DNA of 64,000 nucleotides from Sulfitobacter sp. DSM 110093 (GCF_022788715.1 NZ_CP085167.1:1485001-1549000); one strand, 5' to 3'. Counted from the first letter of the stretch, positions 38,652-49,006 are shown. Translations and numbers: made by a program. The notes: generated by a model from the sequence alone, not told the origin.

Positions 38652-39245
38652 TTAGGGAATTGACTCGTAAAGCTCAAATTCTGCGGAAAATTTTCGGCGA
38701 AAGCGCTTCTCAACGGATGGCGAAAGCTCGATTGCCAATTTGGGCGAGACATTCTCTTGGCCAAGTGACAGGCTTACTTCTAGTCGCTCCTCCAAGAAGC
38801 TGCGTAGCCGTTGCTGATCTTCATAGCGAAAGTGGTGGGTGATCCCGGTGCCGTTTGGCTGGGTTTCCATGAACTTTGACTGACTTCCCACATCTGCGAA
38901 ACCCGGTTTGTTTCCTTTCATATAGGCGAGCACAAATTCATCGAATGTGATCCCGAATGTGTTGTTGGGTTTGCCCTCCATGAAGGGACGCTGGCGATAG
39001 CGATACCAACTTCCCAACCAAGATATGGGCTCACGCATCACCGCCATAAGCTCAAGCTCTGCATCACATACCTTTAGGAACATCGGCCGGATGAAGCGGT
39101 TGTAGCGGTAAACCGGAGCGTGCTTCAGCATGGGCGGCTCAGAAATCCACATGTCCGCGCGTGGTGCGAGGGCTTTCTCATAGGCAGTGGTTCCGGTTTT
39201 TGGCACCGACAGAAAAGCTAACCGTTCTTTAAAGAAAACAATCAC
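38652..39245 (-). CDS. Sulfotransferase-like protein
   Basis: A 197-aa P-loop protein. The segment AFLSVPKTGTTAYEKAL is a 5'-phosphosulfate loop and AVMREPISWLGSWYRYRQRP a 3'-phosphate binding motif, as in enzymes that move sulfate from PAPS to sugars, lipids or proteins. It is shorter than typical family 1 sulfotransferases and its acceptor is unknown. A GTG at 39245 was chosen because the family commonly starts a few residues before the first strand (VIVFFKERLAFL); an ATG at 39308 would add 21 residues with no ribosome site visible. It lies alone between cckA and recA, diverging from recA. Confidence 0.72.
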   Translation of the reverse strand: MIVFFKERLAFLSVPKTGTTAYEKALAPRADMWISEPPMLKHAPVYRYNRFIRPMFLKVCDAELELMAVMREPISWLGSWYRYRQRPFMEGKPNNTFGITFDEFVLAYMKGNKPGFADVGSQSKFMETQPNGTGITHHFRYEDQQRLRSFLEERLEVSLSLGQENVSPKLAIELSPSVEKRFRRKFSAEFELYESIP

Positions 39246-39369
39246 GCGTGCCTTAACTCCCTGCTGCGAATGGACCCATATTTGCGGCGTAAACCATTTC
39301 TTTACCATTCGAGATAAAACTTAAAGCGCAAACAAAATGATTGAAATGTTCTTCGTTTGCCCTCATATG

Positions 39370-39384
39370 GAACATTAGAAGAAC
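39370..39384 (+). promoter_or_regulatory. LexA (SOS) box upstream of recA
   Basis: GAAC (39370-39373), seven bases, GAAC (39381-39384): the direct-repeat SOS box of alphaproteobacteria (GTTC-N7-GTTC on the other strand). It lies 65 bp before the recA start and just downstream of a possible promoter (TTGAAA at 39341-39346, 17 bp, CATATG at 39364-39369), so bound LexA would cover the transcription start. Confidence 0.8.
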
Positions 39385-39449
39385 ATGTGCAGCGCGGCGT
39401 GCGGGCGATTGCCGCCGGGGCGCCACTGTGACACTAAGGGATGAACCTA

Positions 39450-40520
39450 ATGGCAATGGCAGATCTTTTGACAATGGACAGCAAGAAAACCGCGGAAAAG
39501 CAAAAGGCGCTCGACAGCGCGCTGGCCCAGATCGAACGTCAGTTCGGCAAAGGGTCGATCATGAAATTGGGCGCGGAAGGGGCGATCCAAGACATCAAGG
39601 CCAGCTCAACAGGCTCGCTTGGCCTTGATATTGCGCTTGGCATTGGCGGTTTGCCGATGGGGCGTATCATTGAGATTTATGGCCCGGAATCCTCGGGTAA
39701 AACCACGCTGACCCTGCACTGCGTGGCAGAACAGCAAAAAGCTGGCGGCGTTTGCGCCTTCGTCGATGCGGAGCACGCGCTTGACCCGCAATATGCGAAA
39801 AAGCTTGGCGTGGATATTGATGAGCTGCTGATTTCGCAGCCTGACACAGGCGAACAGGCGTTGGAGATTACTGACACGCTTGTGCGCTCTGGTGCGGTGA
39901 ATATGGTTATCGTCGACTCGGTGGCGGCGTTGACGCCAAAATCCGAACTCGAAGGCGAAATGGGTGACAGTAGCGTCGGCGTGCAGGCGCGACTGATGAG
40001 CCAAGCCATGCGGAAGCTGACCGGTTCGATCAGCCGCTCCAACTGTATGGTGATTTTCATCAACCAGATCCGGATGAAGATCGGCGTCATGTTCGGCTCG
40101 CCCGAGACGACGACCGGCGGTAACGCGTTGAAATTCTATTCGTCTGTCCGGCTTGATATCCGCCGCATTGGCGCATTGAAGGACCGCGATGAAGTTGTTG
40201 GCAACGCGACTAAGGTCAAGATCGTCAAGAACAAAGTTGCGCCGCCCTTTAAGCAGGTCGAGTTCGACATCATGTATGGCGAAGGTATTTCGAAAATGGG
40301 CGAATTGCTTGATCTTGGGGTGAAGGCCGGCGTGGTCGACAAGTCAGGATCGTGGTTCAGTTATGGTGATGAGCGGATCGGGCAGGGGCGTGAGAACGCT
40401 AAAAACTTCCTGAAAGAAAATACCGCCATGGCCTCTGAAATCGAAGATAAAATCCGCGCGGCGCATGGGCTGGATTTTGAAGGGTCCGGTGGTGACGACG
40501 CGGATATCCTCGAAGCGTAA
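39450..40520 (+). CDS. recA: Recombinase A
   Basis: A 356-aa strand-exchange and SOS-coprotease protein. Walker A is [13 protein letters not shown], Walker B is [13 protein letters not shown], and loop L2 contains [22 protein letters not shown]. The N terminus [20 protein letters not shown] and the acidic C terminus ([11 protein letters not shown]) are typical of Rhodobacteraceae. ATG 39450 is preferred because an AAGGGA ribosome site lies 8 bp upstream; an ATG three codons earlier (39441) overlaps that site. A LexA box upstream predicts DNA-damage induction, and a terminator follows. Confidence 0.98.
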   Translation: MAMADLLTMDSKKTAEKQKALDSALAQIERQFGKGSIMKLGAEGAIQDIKASSTGSLGLDIALGIGGLPMGRIIEIYGPESSGKTTLTLHCVAEQQKAGGVCAFVDAEHALDPQYAKKLGVDIDELLISQPDTGEQALEITDTLVRSGAVNMVIVDSVAALTPKSELEGEMGDSSVGVQARLMSQAMRKLTGSISRSNCMVIFINQIRMKIGVMFGSPETTTGGNALKFYSSVRLDIRRIGALKDRDEVVGNATKVKIVKNKVAPPFKQVEFDIMYGEGISKMGELLDLGVKAGVVDKSGSWFSYGDERIGQGRENAKNFLKENTAMASEIEDKIRAAHGLDFEGSGGDDADILEA

Positions 40521-40550
40521 ACCCTTCGGTGCGGATGTGATGTTTCAATG

Positions 40551-40581
40551 GGGGCGTGGCCAGTGGCTGCGTCCCCTTTTT
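40551..40581 (+). terminator. Rho-independent terminator after recA
   Basis: An 11-bp stem with one bulged T and two wobble pairs (40551-40561 with 40565-40576), 3-base loop, followed by five T residues (40577-40581). It lies 30 bp after the recA stop and 78 bp before alaS, so the two are separate units. Confidence 0.75.
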
Positions 40582-40659
40582 CATGGGCAGGAACGGTAGA
40601 CAGCGCCGGGGCTGAGGGGTATTTGGGACCGACCCAATCTGCCCCGGAAGGCCTCGCCC

Positions 40660-43317
40660 ATGAAGACGCTGAATGAAATTCGCTCAACTTTTCTGAATTA
40701 TTTCGATGCGCAGGGGCATCAGATCGTGCCCTCCAGCCCACTGGTGCCGCGCAATGACCCAACGTTGATGTTCACCGCTGCCGGTATGGTGCAATTCAAG
40801 AACCTCTTTACCGGGGTCGAAACACGGGATTATAGCCGCGCCACGTCGGCCCAGAAATGTGTGCGTGCGGGCGGGAAACACAACGATCTCGACAATGTAG
40901 GTTATACCGCACGACACCACACGTTCTTCGAGATGTTGGGCAACTTCAGTTTCGGGGATTACTTTAAATCCGAAGCGATCCCCTTTGCCTGGGACTTGCT
41001 AACCAAGGAATTCGGCATCGACCCGAGCCGCCTGCTGGTCACAGTTTACCATACGGACGAAGAAGCGGTGAAAATCTGGAAAGCCCACACCGGCCTACCG
41101 GACGACCGCATTATCCGCATCGCCACGGACGATAATTTCTGGTCGGCTGGCCCAACCGGCCCCTGTGGGCCCTGTACTGAAATTTTCTACGACCACGGCG
41201 ACCATATTTGGGGTGGCCCCCCCGGATCACCGGAGGAAGATGGTGACCGATTTGTCGAGATCTGGAACCTTGTTTTCATGCAATACGAGCAGTTCGAGGA
41301 CGGCACGCGTCAGCCGTTGCCGAACCAGTCGATTGACACCGGCATGGGGATCGAGCGGGTGGCGGCGTTGCTGCAGGGCACGAATGATAACTACGCCACC
41401 GATCTGATGCGCAGCCTGATAGAGGCCAGTGCGCATGCGTCTTCGACTGACCCCGACGGGCCGGGCAAGACCCACCACCGGGTGATTGCGGATCACCTGC
41501 GTTCGACATCTTTCCTTATTGCCGACGGGGTTATGCCCTCGAACGAGGGCCGCGGCTATGTATTGCGCCGCATCATGCGCCGCGCCATGCGGCACGCGCA
41601 TTTGCTGGGCGTTAAGGACCCATTAATGCATCAACTGGTACCGTCGCTGGTACAGCAGATGGGTGCGGCTTACCCTGAATTGGGTCAGGCACAATCGCTT
41701 ATCCGTGAGACGTTGTTGCTGGAGGAAACCCGTTTCCGCCAAACGCTCGACCGGGGTTTGAAGCTGTTGGACGATGAGTTGAGCTCTCTCCCAGAGGGGG
41801 CGACCCTGCCGGGGGAGGCGGCGTTTAAGCTTTATGACACCTACGGCTTCCCACTTGACCTGACGCAGGACGCGTTGCGTGAAAAGGGGCGTGCAGTTGA
41901 TACCGATGGGTTCGACACGGCGATGCAGGCACAAAAGGCCAAAGCCCGCGCCGCTTGGGCCGGGTCGGGCGAAGCGGCGGATGCGACCGTTTGGTTTGAC
42001 GTGGCTGACAAGAGCGGCGCCACTGAATTCTTGGGCTATGACACTGAAAGCGCGGAAGGTCAGATCGTCGCCTTGGTACAGGGCAGCGATAAAGTCGTAT
42101 CCGCAGCCGTCGGCAGCGACGTGCAAGTCGCGCTGAACCAAACACCTTTCTACGCTGAAAGCGGCGGGCAGGTTGGCGATACTGGCGTGATCCGCACCCA
42201 AAGCGGCATCGTCAATGTAACGGACACGCGTAAATCGGCGGGCGTTTTCGTGCATTTCGGCCATGTCGTCGAAGGCGAAGTGAAGCCCGGCCAGACGGCG
42301 GTTCTTAATGTCGACCCGGCGCGGCGTACCGCAATCCGGGCCAATCACTCGGCCACGCACCTGCTGCATGAGGCATTGCGCAACGCACTTGGCGACCATG
42401 TTTCGCAGCGTGGATCGTTGAATGCGCACGACCGGCTGCGGTTCGATTTTTCGCATGCCAAGGGCTTAACGCAGGAAGAGCTGAGCCAGGTCGAGCGCGA
42501 GGTCAATGATTATATCCGCCAGAACACGCCGGTTGAGACGCGGATCATGACCCCGGATGATGCCCGTGGCATGGGCGCACAGGCGCTTTTCGGTGAGAAA
42601 TACGGCGATGAAGTGCGGGTTGTCTCAATGGGGCAGCTTGAAGGCTCGGGTAAGGGCAGCGACAAATCAACATATTCGCTTGAGCTTTGCGGCGGCACCC
42701 ATGTGCGGCAGACAGGCGATATCGGCGCTTTTGTTCTACTGGGCGATAGTGCCAGCAGTGCGGGCGTCCGCCGGATTGAAGCGCTGACTGGTACAGAAGC
42801 ATTGGCTTGGTTGCGTGAGCAAGAGGCCGCCTTGAGCCGCGTCGCAGCGGAGTTGAAAACCTCGACAAGCGATGTGCCTGATCGTGTCCGCGCGCTTCTT
42901 GACGAACGCCGCAGCCTCTCCAACGAAGTGGCCCAGTTGCGCCGCGAATTGGCGATGTCTGGTGGCGGCGCGGCAGCACCCGAAGTACGCGAAGTAAATG
43001 GTGTGAGGTTCGTCGGCCAAGTGTTGAGCGGCGTGACGGGCAAAGACTTGCCGGGTCTGGTGGACGAACATAAGGCCAAGCTTGGTTCAGGCGCGGTGCT
43101 GTTGATTGCCGATACTGGCGGCAAAGCAGCGGTTGCAGGCGGCGTTACCAAAGATTTGACAGATCGCCTTTCGGCGGTCGACATGGTGAAGGCTGCAGTG
43201 GCTGAACTGGGCGGTAAAGGCGGCGGTGGCCGTCCTGATATGGCACAGGGCGGCGGTGCATCGGCAGAGAATGCAGAGGCCGCGATCGCTGCCGCTGAAA
43301 ATATCTTGAAAGGATAA
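40660..43317 (+). CDS. alaS: Alanyl-tRNA synthetase
   Basis: An 885-aa class II synthetase that charges tRNA-Ala. The catalytic domain has motif 1-3 landmarks ([42 protein letters not shown]). The editing domain carries the zinc-binding HSATHLLH and CGGTHVR motifs that clear Ser- and Gly-mischarged tRNA, and the C-terminal C-Ala domain ends with [15 protein letters not shown]. Full length for the family. The DUF1330 gene follows 5 bp after its stop and is probably cotranscribed. Confidence 0.98.
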   Translation: MKTLNEIRSTFLNYFDAQGHQIVPSSPLVPRNDPTLMFTAAGMVQFKNLFTGVETRDYSRATSAQKCVRAGGKHNDLDNVGYTARHHTFFEMLGNFSFGDYFKSEAIPFAWDLLTKEFGIDPSRLLVTVYHTDEEAVKIWKAHTGLPDDRIIRIATDDNFWSAGPTGPCGPCTEIFYDHGDHIWGGPPGSPEEDGDRFVEIWNLVFMQYEQFEDGTRQPLPNQSIDTGMGIERVAALLQGTNDNYATDLMRSLIEASAHASSTDPDGPGKTHHRVIADHLRSTSFLIADGVMPSNEGRGYVLRRIMRRAMRHAHLLGVKDPLMHQLVPSLVQQMGAAYPELGQAQSLIRETLLLEETRFRQTLDRGLKLLDDELSSLPEGATLPGEAAFKLYDTYGFPLDLTQDALREKGRAVDTDGFDTAMQAQKAKARAAWAGSGEAADATVWFDVADKSGATEFLGYDTESAEGQIVALVQGSDKVVSAAVGSDVQVALNQTPFYAESGGQVGDTGVIRTQSGIVNVTDTRKSAGVFVHFGHVVEGEVKPGQTAVLNVDPARRTAIRANHSATHLLHEALRNALGDHVSQRGSLNAHDRLRFDFSHAKGLTQEELSQVEREVNDYIRQNTPVETRIMTPDDARGMGAQALFGEKYGDEVRVVSMGQLEGSGKGSDKSTYSLELCGGTHVRQTGDIGAFVLLGDSASSAGVRRIEALTGTEALAWLREQEAALSRVAAELKTSTSDVPDRVRALLDERRSLSNEVAQLRRELAMSGGGAAAPEVREVNGVRFVGQVLSGVTGKDLPGLVDEHKAKLGSGAVLLIADTGGKAAVAGGVTKDLTDRLSAVDMVKAAVAELGGKGGGGRPDMAQGGGASAENAEAAIAAAENILKG

Positions 43318-43322
43318 GACTC

Positions 43323-43610
43323 ATGGGCGCACTTTGGATTGCACATGTCACCGTCTCTGACGAAGAGGCGTATAAGAAATACGCGGTCGGTGCGACCGAA
43401 GCGATTGCTGCCCACGGCGGTAAGTTTATCGCACGCGGCGGACGTTTTGTGCAGCTTGAAGGCAAAGAGCGGCCTCGCAACGTCGTGGCCCGTTTCCCCG
43501 ATATCGAGACGGCGGAAAAATGTTACCATTCAGATGCTTATCAAGCGGCATTGAGCCATGCACGCGGCGCATCTGAGCGGGAGTTGATGATCGTCGAAAC
43601 TGACGAATGA
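43323..43610 (+). CDS. DUF1330 family protein
   Basis: A 95-aa ferredoxin-like alpha/beta barrel protein of unknown function. The family pattern (WIAHVTVSDEEAYKKYA, GGKFIARGGRF, RNVVARFPDIETAEKCYHSDAYQAA) covers the whole length. It has no signal peptide and no obvious active site. It starts 5 bp after alaS and so may be expressed with it. The PAP2 gene follows. Confidence 0.88.
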   Translation: MGALWIAHVTVSDEEAYKKYAVGATEAIAAHGGKFIARGGRFVQLEGKERPRNVVARFPDIETAEKCYHSDAYQAALSHARGASERELMIVETDE

Positions 43611-43693
43611 TCTGAAGGAGCTCCGCCTTGGTGAAAGGCGGGGCGCTTTGCCGCCGATTGGGGAACCTTCCACCGGAATTGAGGTTGGTCCAC

Positions 43694-44419
43694 ATGAACC
43701 TCACCCGAATATCCGCCTTAGCCCGCTGGTGTCGCCGCCACGTGGAAGTGACAACGCTGACGTTGATGAGCCTTTCCATCGGGGCGGTTTGGATTTTAGC
43801 GGAGCTTACCGAAGAAGTTGTCGAGGGCAGTACCAGCAACCTCGACCGCGACATTCTATTGTTCCTGCGCACACCCGGAGACCTTTCTGATCCCATTGGT
43901 CCGTGGTGGGTCGAAGAGATCGGCCGCGACTTGACGGCGTTGGGCGGGGTGGCCGTCCTTGTGCTGACTACAGTCGTGGTGTCGCTGTTCTTTTTGTTAC
44001 ATCGGCGTTGGTCGACGATGGTTTATATTCTTGCCACCGTGGGCGGTGGTATTGTGCTAAGCAGTATCGCCAAAGAATTCTTCGACCGCCCTCGACCTGA
44101 TCTTGTTCCGCATGGATCATTGGTGCATACAGCGAGTTTTCCTTCGGGCCATTCGATGATGGCGGCAGTGGCGTATCTGACCCTCGGGGCGATGGTGGCG
44201 CGAGCGCAAAAGCGATGGGCGCTTAAGGTCTATACATTGTCCGTCGCCGTTTTGCTGACGCTTCTGGTCGGGATGAGCCGGATTTATATGGGGGTGCATT
44301 GGCCGACGGATGTGGCGGCCGGCTGGCTCGCTGGCGGGGCTTGGGCCGTGCTGTGCCTGCTTATCGCGCGGAGTTTGGCAAAGCGGGGGCATATCGAACA
44401 GGAAGCAAGCGACGCATAG
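43694..44419 (+). CDS. PAP2 family phosphatase, membrane-bound
   Basis: A 241-aa inner-membrane acid phosphatase with about six hydrophobic segments. The three PAP2 motifs are intact: KEFFDRPRPD (motif 1), SFPSGHSM (motif 2) and SRIYMGVHWPTDVAAGW (motif 3 with the nucleophilic His). Members dephosphorylate phosphatidic acid, phosphatidylglycerol phosphate or undecaprenyl diphosphate; which one cannot be told. The ATG at 43694 is preferred; TTG 43628 or GTG 43631 behind a GAAGGAG site would add 21-22 polar residues and remain possible. It ends at a strong bidirectional terminator. Confidence 0.88.
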   Translation: MNLTRISALARWCRRHVEVTTLTLMSLSIGAVWILAELTEEVVEGSTSNLDRDILLFLRTPGDLSDPIGPWWVEEIGRDLTALGGVAVLVLTTVVVSLFFLLHRRWSTMVYILATVGGGIVLSSIAKEFFDRPRPDLVPHGSLVHTASFPSGHSMMAAVAYLTLGAMVARAQKRWALKVYTLSVAVLLTLLVGMSRIYMGVHWPTDVAAGWLAGGAWAVLCLLIARSLAKRGHIEQEASDA

Positions 44420-44449
44420 CTCAGGTTCCAATCTACGACATGGAAACAA

Positions 44450-44486
44450 AAAGGGGCAGCGCATCACTAAGATGCGCTGCCCCTTT
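44450..44486. terminator. Bidirectional terminator between PAP2 and typA genes
   Basis: A perfect 16-bp inverted repeat (44450-44465 with 44471-44486) with a 5-base loop sits between the two converging stops. The stem ends in AAA/TTT and, on the minus strand, is extended by further T residues, so it can work both ways and best for typA. Confidence 0.88.
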
Positions 44487-44503
44487 CAAATTATGGCAAT
44501 GAC

Positions 44504-46321
44504 TTAGCCAGCTTTGGCCATCCGCTTACGCTCATGCGGGTCAAGGTAGCGCTTGCGCAGGCGAACGGCGTTTGGCGTCACTTCGACCAGCTCATCATCG
44601 TCAATATAAGCGATGGCTTCTTCAAGGCTCAGCGTCATCGGCGTGGTCAAACGTACCGCTTCGTCGGTGCCCGAAGCGCGCACGTTGGTCAGCTTTTTGC
44701 CCTTTAGCGGGTTCACTTCAAGATCGTTTTCGCGGCTGTGTTCACCGATGATCATGCCGGTGTAAACGTCAGCCTGCGCGCCGATCATCATCTTGCCACG
44801 CTCTTCGAGGTTCCACAGGGCGAAGGCCACCGAGGAGCCGTTTTCCATGGAGATCAGAACGCCCGCGCGGCGGCCCGGAATCGTGCCTTTGTGCGGTGCC
44901 CAAGAGTGGAAGACGCGGTTGATGACGCCTGTGCCGCGCGTGTCGGTCAAGAATTCGCCGTGGTAGCCGATCAGCCCGCGCGAGGGGACATGAGCGATGA
45001 TGCGGGTCTTGCCTGCACCTGCTGGTTTCATCTCGACCAGTTCACCCTTGCGGGTGCCGGTGATCTTTTCGATGACCGCGCCAGAGTATTCGTCATCCAC
45101 GTCGATGGTGGCTTCTTCGATGGGCTCATGCCGGACACCGTCGATCTCTTGGAACAGAACCTGCGGGCGGGAGATCGAAAGCTCGAATCCCTCGCGGCGC
45201 ATGTTCTCAATCAGAACGCCCATCTGCAATTCGCCACGACCAGCCACTTCGAAAGCGTCGCCGCCCGGTGTGTCGGAGATTTTGATCGCGACGTTGGATT
45301 CGGCTTCTTTCATCAGGCGCTCGCGGATCACGCGCGACTGTACTTTTTTGCCGTCACGACCAGCCAGCGGGCTGTCGTTGATGCCGAAGGTCACAGTGAT
45401 GGTTGGCGGATCGATCGGCTGGGCCGGGATCGCCTCGTTCACGGAGGCATCGGCCAGCGTGTCGGCCACGGTCGCCTTGGTCATGCCCGCGATAGAGACG
45501 ATGTCGCCGGCTTCGGCCACGTCGATGGCGGTCTGCTCCAGCCCGCGGAACGCGAGGATCTTGGTGCAGCGGAAGTTCTCGATCAGAGTGCCGTCGCGCG
45601 ACATAGCTTTGAGTGTCTGACCCGCCTTCAGGGTGCCGGTTTCCACACGGCCGGTCAGCAAGCGGCCCAGGAAGGGGTCACCGCCAAGCGTGGTGGCCAG
45701 CATGGTGAAGGGTTTGTCGGCGTTCTCGATCTGCTTGGGGGCAGGGACGTGCTCAAGGATCAGATCAAACAGCGCGTTCAGGTCTTTGCGCGGCCCGTCG
45801 AGTTCGGCATCCGCCCAGCCGGAACGGCCCGAGGCATACATATGTGGGAATTCAAGCTGTTCGTCGGTGGCATCCAAGCTGGCGAAAAGGTCAAAGCATT
45901 CGTCGAGCGCGCGGTCAGGCTCGGCATCGGGCTTGTCGACTTTGTTCAGCACAACGATCGGACGCAGGCCCAGTTTCAGCGCTTTGGAGGTCACGAATTT
46001 GGTCTGCGGCATCGGGCCTTCGGCGGCGTCGACCAGCAGGACCACACCGTCGACCATCGACAGGATACGCTCAACTTCGCCACCAAAGTCGGCGTGGCCG
46101 GGGGTATCGACGATGTTGATGCGGGTGTTGTTCCAGACGACCGAGGTCGGCTTGGCGAAAATGGTGATGCCGCGCTCGCGCTCAAGATCGTTGCTGTCCA
46201 TGGCGCGTTCGGTGGTCGCCTGGTTTTCACGATATGTGCCGGATTGTTTCAGAAGCTCGTCCACCAGCGTCGTTTTGCCGTGGTCGACGTGAGCGATAAT
46301 TGCGATGTTGCGCAGGTCCAT
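44504..46321 (-). CDS. typA: GTPase TypA/BipA
   Basis: A 605-aa translational GTPase of the EF-G/LepA class that binds ribosomes and helps 50S assembly, mainly under stress or cold. The P loop is AHVDHGKTTLVDELL near residue 10, switch 2 is DTPGHADFGGEVER, and the guanine-specific NKVD follows near residue 125. Domain II (GDIVSIAG) and the TypA-specific C-terminal domain (VNRVFHSWAPHKGTIPGRR, TPMTLSLEEAIAYIDDDELVEVTP) are intact. It stands alone between a strong terminator and a 146-bp upstream gap in which I see no clear signal. Confidence 0.97.
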   Translation of the reverse strand: MDLRNIAIIAHVDHGKTTLVDELLKQSGTYRENQATTERAMDSNDLERERGITIFAKPTSVVWNNTRINIVDTPGHADFGGEVERILSMVDGVVLLVDAAEGPMPQTKFVTSKALKLGLRPIVVLNKVDKPDAEPDRALDECFDLFASLDATDEQLEFPHMYASGRSGWADAELDGPRKDLNALFDLILEHVPAPKQIENADKPFTMLATTLGGDPFLGRLLTGRVETGTLKAGQTLKAMSRDGTLIENFRCTKILAFRGLEQTAIDVAEAGDIVSIAGMTKATVADTLADASVNEAIPAQPIDPPTITVTFGINDSPLAGRDGKKVQSRVIRERLMKEAESNVAIKISDTPGGDAFEVAGRGELQMGVLIENMRREGFELSISRPQVLFQEIDGVRHEPIEEATIDVDDEYSGAVIEKITGTRKGELVEMKPAGAGKTRIIAHVPSRGLIGYHGEFLTDTRGTGVINRVFHSWAPHKGTIPGRRAGVLISMENGSSVAFALWNLEERGKMMIGAQADVYTGMIIGEHSRENDLEVNPLKGKKLTNVRASGTDEAVRLTTPMTLSLEEAIAYIDDDELVEVTPNAVRLRKRYLDPHERKRMAKAG

Positions 46322-46467
46322 TAAGTCAGCCTTTGGATAGGGGAGTGGCGCGCCAGCCTGAAGCTGCGCGAATAATTGCGCCGCCCATACCGCGCCCCGG
46401 CTGCAATTGCTAGCCCTAATGCCCGATGGATGCCGCTTGCGCGGTCCATCGCTGCGCGCCTGCCACT

Positions 46468-46797
46468 TTAATGGGTGGTGGTGCCGGAAAAGAGATGAAT
46501 TATCAGAATGCCGGTGATGATGAAGCTCAGCCCGAGCAGGGCCGGACCATCAAGCCGTTGGTCAAAAAGTAAGTAGCCAATCGCTGCGATGCAGACGATG
46601 CCAAGGCCCGACCAAATGGCATAGACGATTCCAACCGGCATGACCTTTAGCGCCAGCGCCATGAAATAAAACGACACGAGATAGAATACGACCACCGCCA
46701 CCGAGGGCCAAAGCCGGGTAAACTGCTGCGAGGCTTGCAGCGCGGTCGTGCCGATGGTTTCCGCGATGATCGCGATGAACAGCCACAGGTAATGCAT
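46468..46797 (-). CDS. SMR family small multidrug efflux protein
   Basis: A 109-aa protein with four membrane segments, the size of EmrE/QacE. The membrane-embedded Glu that couples proton and drug transport is Glu13 or so in LFIAIIAETIGTTAL, and VGIVYAIWSGLGIVCIA is the conserved TM3 region; GLSFIITGILIIHLFS ends TM4. It should export lipophilic cations or guanidinium-like compounds. It starts 15 bp after the Lrp-type regulator on the same strand, which suggests an operon controlled by that regulator. Confidence 0.9.
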   Translation of the reverse strand: MHYLWLFIAIIAETIGTTALQASQQFTRLWPSVAVVVFYLVSFYFMALALKVMPVGIVYAIWSGLGIVCIAAIGYLLFDQRLDGPALLGLSFIITGILIIHLFSGTTTH

Positions 46798-46812
46798 GGG
46801 GGCGCGCCTTTA

Positions 46813-47271
46813 TCAAAGGGGAAGTTGCGTGGTTTCCTTGATCTCTTCCATCACGAAACTGGCCGAGACATCCGAGAGAGGAACTTTGCGGATCAGATTT
46901 TGATACAGTTGATCGTAACCGGCCATATCCGCAACCCTCGCCCGGATCAAATAATCAAGATCGCCGGTCATACGGTAAACGCCAAGGATCTCTGGCATGG
47001 ATTGTGTAACGCGGGAGAATTTCTCAAGCCAATCGGGCGCATGGGCGTTGGTGCGCACTTGGATAAAGACGCTAAGCCCAAGCCCAAGCTTGGCCGCGTC
47101 AAGTAATGTCACGCGCCCCTTGATGATACCCGCCGTTTCCAGCGCGCGAATGCGACGCCAGCAGGCATTGCGCGACAGGTTTACCGCCGCGCCAAGTACC
47201 TCTAGCGATTGGCCCGCGTCGCGTTGCAATTCTACCAGAATGCTCCGGTCTATCTCATCAAGTGTTGCCAT
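46813..47271 (-). CDS. Lrp/AsnC family transcriptional regulator
   Basis: A 152-aa regulator with an N-terminal helix-turn-helix (LEVLGAAVNLSRNACWRRIRALE) and a C-terminal RAM ligand-binding domain (VYRMTGDLDYLIRARVADMAGYDQLYQ). The start is ATG 47271, where the family begins (ATLDEIDRSILVELQRD); the long upstream open frame is a shadow of the opposite region. It lies upstream of the SMR pump gene on the same strand and diverges from the DUF6356 gene, so either or both may be its targets. The ligand is probably an amino acid, by family habit. Confidence 0.9.
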   Translation of the reverse strand: MATLDEIDRSILVELQRDAGQSLEVLGAAVNLSRNACWRRIRALETAGIIKGRVTLLDAAKLGLGLSVFIQVRTNAHAPDWLEKFSRVTQSMPEILGVYRMTGDLDYLIRARVADMAGYDQLYQNLIRKVPLSDVSASFVMEEIKETTQLPL

Positions 47272-47386
47272 ATGAGCAATTTGGCGAGAAGTTTTCCCAT
47301 AGGCAAGCGTATCTTTGCAAGGAATTGAGAAAACGTCACAGGGCGGCTGGTCTATGCTGGTGGAAAGCCAATGACAGGAGATTTCC

Positions 47387-47593
47387 ATGATCGCACGCAT
47401 CTTTTTCGACCATCCGGCAAAGGTGGATGAGACGTTTTTTGAACATATGGCATTTGCGCTGAAGTTCTCAGGTTTGCTGTTCGCGGCGGCTGGGGCGGCG
47501 TTGGTGCACGCGCTCATCCCCTGCTTGTTTGAGAAAACGGCGAGCGGCATTATCGCCAAGCTTTACGCTCGGACCCATAACCGGGGGCAGTAG
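47387..47593 (+). CDS. DUF6356 family small membrane protein
   Basis: A 68-aa protein with one or two hydrophobic segments near residues 25-47 (LKFSGLLFAAAGAALVHALIP) and a positive C-terminal tail (KLYARTHNRGQ). It fits the short alphaproteobacterial DUF6356 family of unknown function, which begins with similar IFFDHP and ETFFEHM segments. It diverges from the Lrp-type gene with 115 bp between starts and is followed by a hairpin that could end transcription. Confidence 0.75.
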   Translation: MIARIFFDHPAKVDETFFEHMAFALKFSGLLFAAAGAALVHALIPCLFEKTASGIIAKLYARTHNRGQ

Positions 47594-47646
47594 AGGCAAT
47601 TGGCTGCCGCGCGATTCTAGGCCGGTTCGCTATTCCTACTTAACGA

Positions 47647-47676
47647 GATAAGGGCCGCATCGCTGCGGCCCTTATC
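47647..47676. terminator. Bidirectional hairpin between DUF6356 and icd genes
   Basis: A perfect 13-bp inverted repeat (47647-47659 with 47664-47676) with a 4-base loop lies between two converging genes. It has no long T-run, but its stability and place make a shared terminator likely. Confidence 0.75.
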
Positions 47677-47695
47677 ATCTGTCATTGCGACACGC

Positions 47696-48910
47696 TTAAC
47701 CCTGAAGCGCTTTGCTAAGGTTCTCGTCAACTTTCTCAAGGAAACCCATGGTGGTGAGCCAGCCTTGATCGGGGCCAACCAACAGCGCGAGGTCTTTGGT
47801 CATGTAGCCCGATTCCACCGTGTCCACCACGACCTTTTCCAGCGTTTCGGCAAAGTGAATCAGGGCGCTGTTCTCGTCCAGTTTGCCACGGTGCTTCAGC
47901 CCACCGGTCCATGCGTAGATCGACGCAATGGAGTTGGTCGAGGTTTCCTCGCCCTTCTGGTGCTGGCGGTAGTGGCGCGTCACGGTACCGTGCGCGGCCT
48001 CGGCCTCCACGATCTTCCCATCGGGTGTCATCAACTGGCTGGTCATCAGACCGAGCGAGCCAAAGCCCTGCGCCACGGTGTCGGACTGCACGTCGCCGTC
48101 GTAGTTCTTGCAGGCCCAGACATAACCGCCCGACCATTTCATAGCTGAGGCGACCATGTCGTCGATCAGACGGTGTTCGTACCAGATGCTCTTCTTTTTG
48201 AAATCCTCGGCGAATTCTGCGTCAAAGATCTCTTGGAACAGGTCCTTGAAGCGCCCGTCATAGGCTTTCAGGATCGTGTTCTTGGTCGACAGATACACCG
48301 GCCAGCCGCGGTTCAGACCGTAGTTGAAGGATGCCCGAGCGAAATCACGGATCGAATCGTCGAGGTTGTACATTGCCATGGTGACGCCAGCTGAGGGCGC
48401 GTCGAAGACCTCTTTCTCGATGGTCTCGCCATCGTCGCCAACGAACTTGATGGTCAGCTTACCCTTGCCGGGGAAACGGAAATCGGTGGCGCGGTATTGG
48501 TCGCCAAAGGCATGACGGCCTACGACAATCGGCTGGGTCCAGCCCGGCACAAGGCGCGGCACATTGCGGCAAATGATCGGCTCGCGGAAGATCACGCCGC
48601 CCAGAATATTGCGGATCGTGCCATTGGGGCTGCGGTACATGCGCTTGAGGCCAAATTCCTCAACCCGCGCTTCATCGGGCGTGATGGTCGCGCATTTCAC
48701 GCCAACGCCGTACTTTTGGATAGCATGGGCTGCGTCGACGGTAATCTGATCGTCGGTCTCATCCCGGACTTCCATGCCGAGGTCGTAATACTTTAGGTCA
48801 ACGTCAAGATAGGGCGTGATCAGCTTTTTCTTGATGAAATCCCAGATGATCCGGGTCATCTCATCGCCGTCGAGTTCGACGATGGGGTTTTCTACCTTAA
48901 TCTTCGACAT
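47696..48910 (-). CDS. icd: Isocitrate dehydrogenase (NADP)
   Basis: A 404-aa eukaryotic-like (type II, homodimeric) isocitrate dehydrogenase, the form usual in alphaproteobacteria, which makes 2-oxoglutarate and NADPH in the TCA cycle. Visible parts are [17 protein letters not shown] at the N terminus, [12 protein letters not shown] with the substrate-binding Ser, and NADP-site segments near [14 protein letters not shown] and [17 protein letters not shown]. Start at ATG 48910 removes 19 residues of upstream frame that do not resemble the enzyme. A hairpin terminator follows. Confidence 0.97.
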   Translation of the reverse strand: MSKIKVENPIVELDGDEMTRIIWDFIKKKLITPYLDVDLKYYDLGMEVRDETDDQITVDAAHAIQKYGVGVKCATITPDEARVEEFGLKRMYRSPNGTIRNILGGVIFREPIICRNVPRLVPGWTQPIVVGRHAFGDQYRATDFRFPGKGKLTIKFVGDDGETIEKEVFDAPSAGVTMAMYNLDDSIRDFARASFNYGLNRGWPVYLSTKNTILKAYDGRFKDLFQEIFDAEFAEDFKKKSIWYEHRLIDDMVASAMKWSGGYVWACKNYDGDVQSDTVAQGFGSLGLMTSQLMTPDGKIVEAEAAHGTVTRHYRQHQKGEETSTNSIASIYAWTGGLKHRGKLDENSALIHFAETLEKVVVDTVESGYMTKDLALLVGPDQGWLTTMGFLEKVDENLSKALQG

Positions 48911-49006
48911 GACGAATTCCTTTGGTTGGGGATGCATTTGTCCGTGCTTTAGCCTATCCGGGACCAAAGAGGAAGATCGTATACCATGGTATGCCGAAGG
49001 TCGCGC

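Noticed and set aside
44738..46324. A 528-codon open frame on the plus strand opposite typA
   Set aside because: It mirrors the codon pattern of typA, is rich in His, Gly, Val and Asp typical of antisense shadows, and has no recognisable domain or ribosome site.
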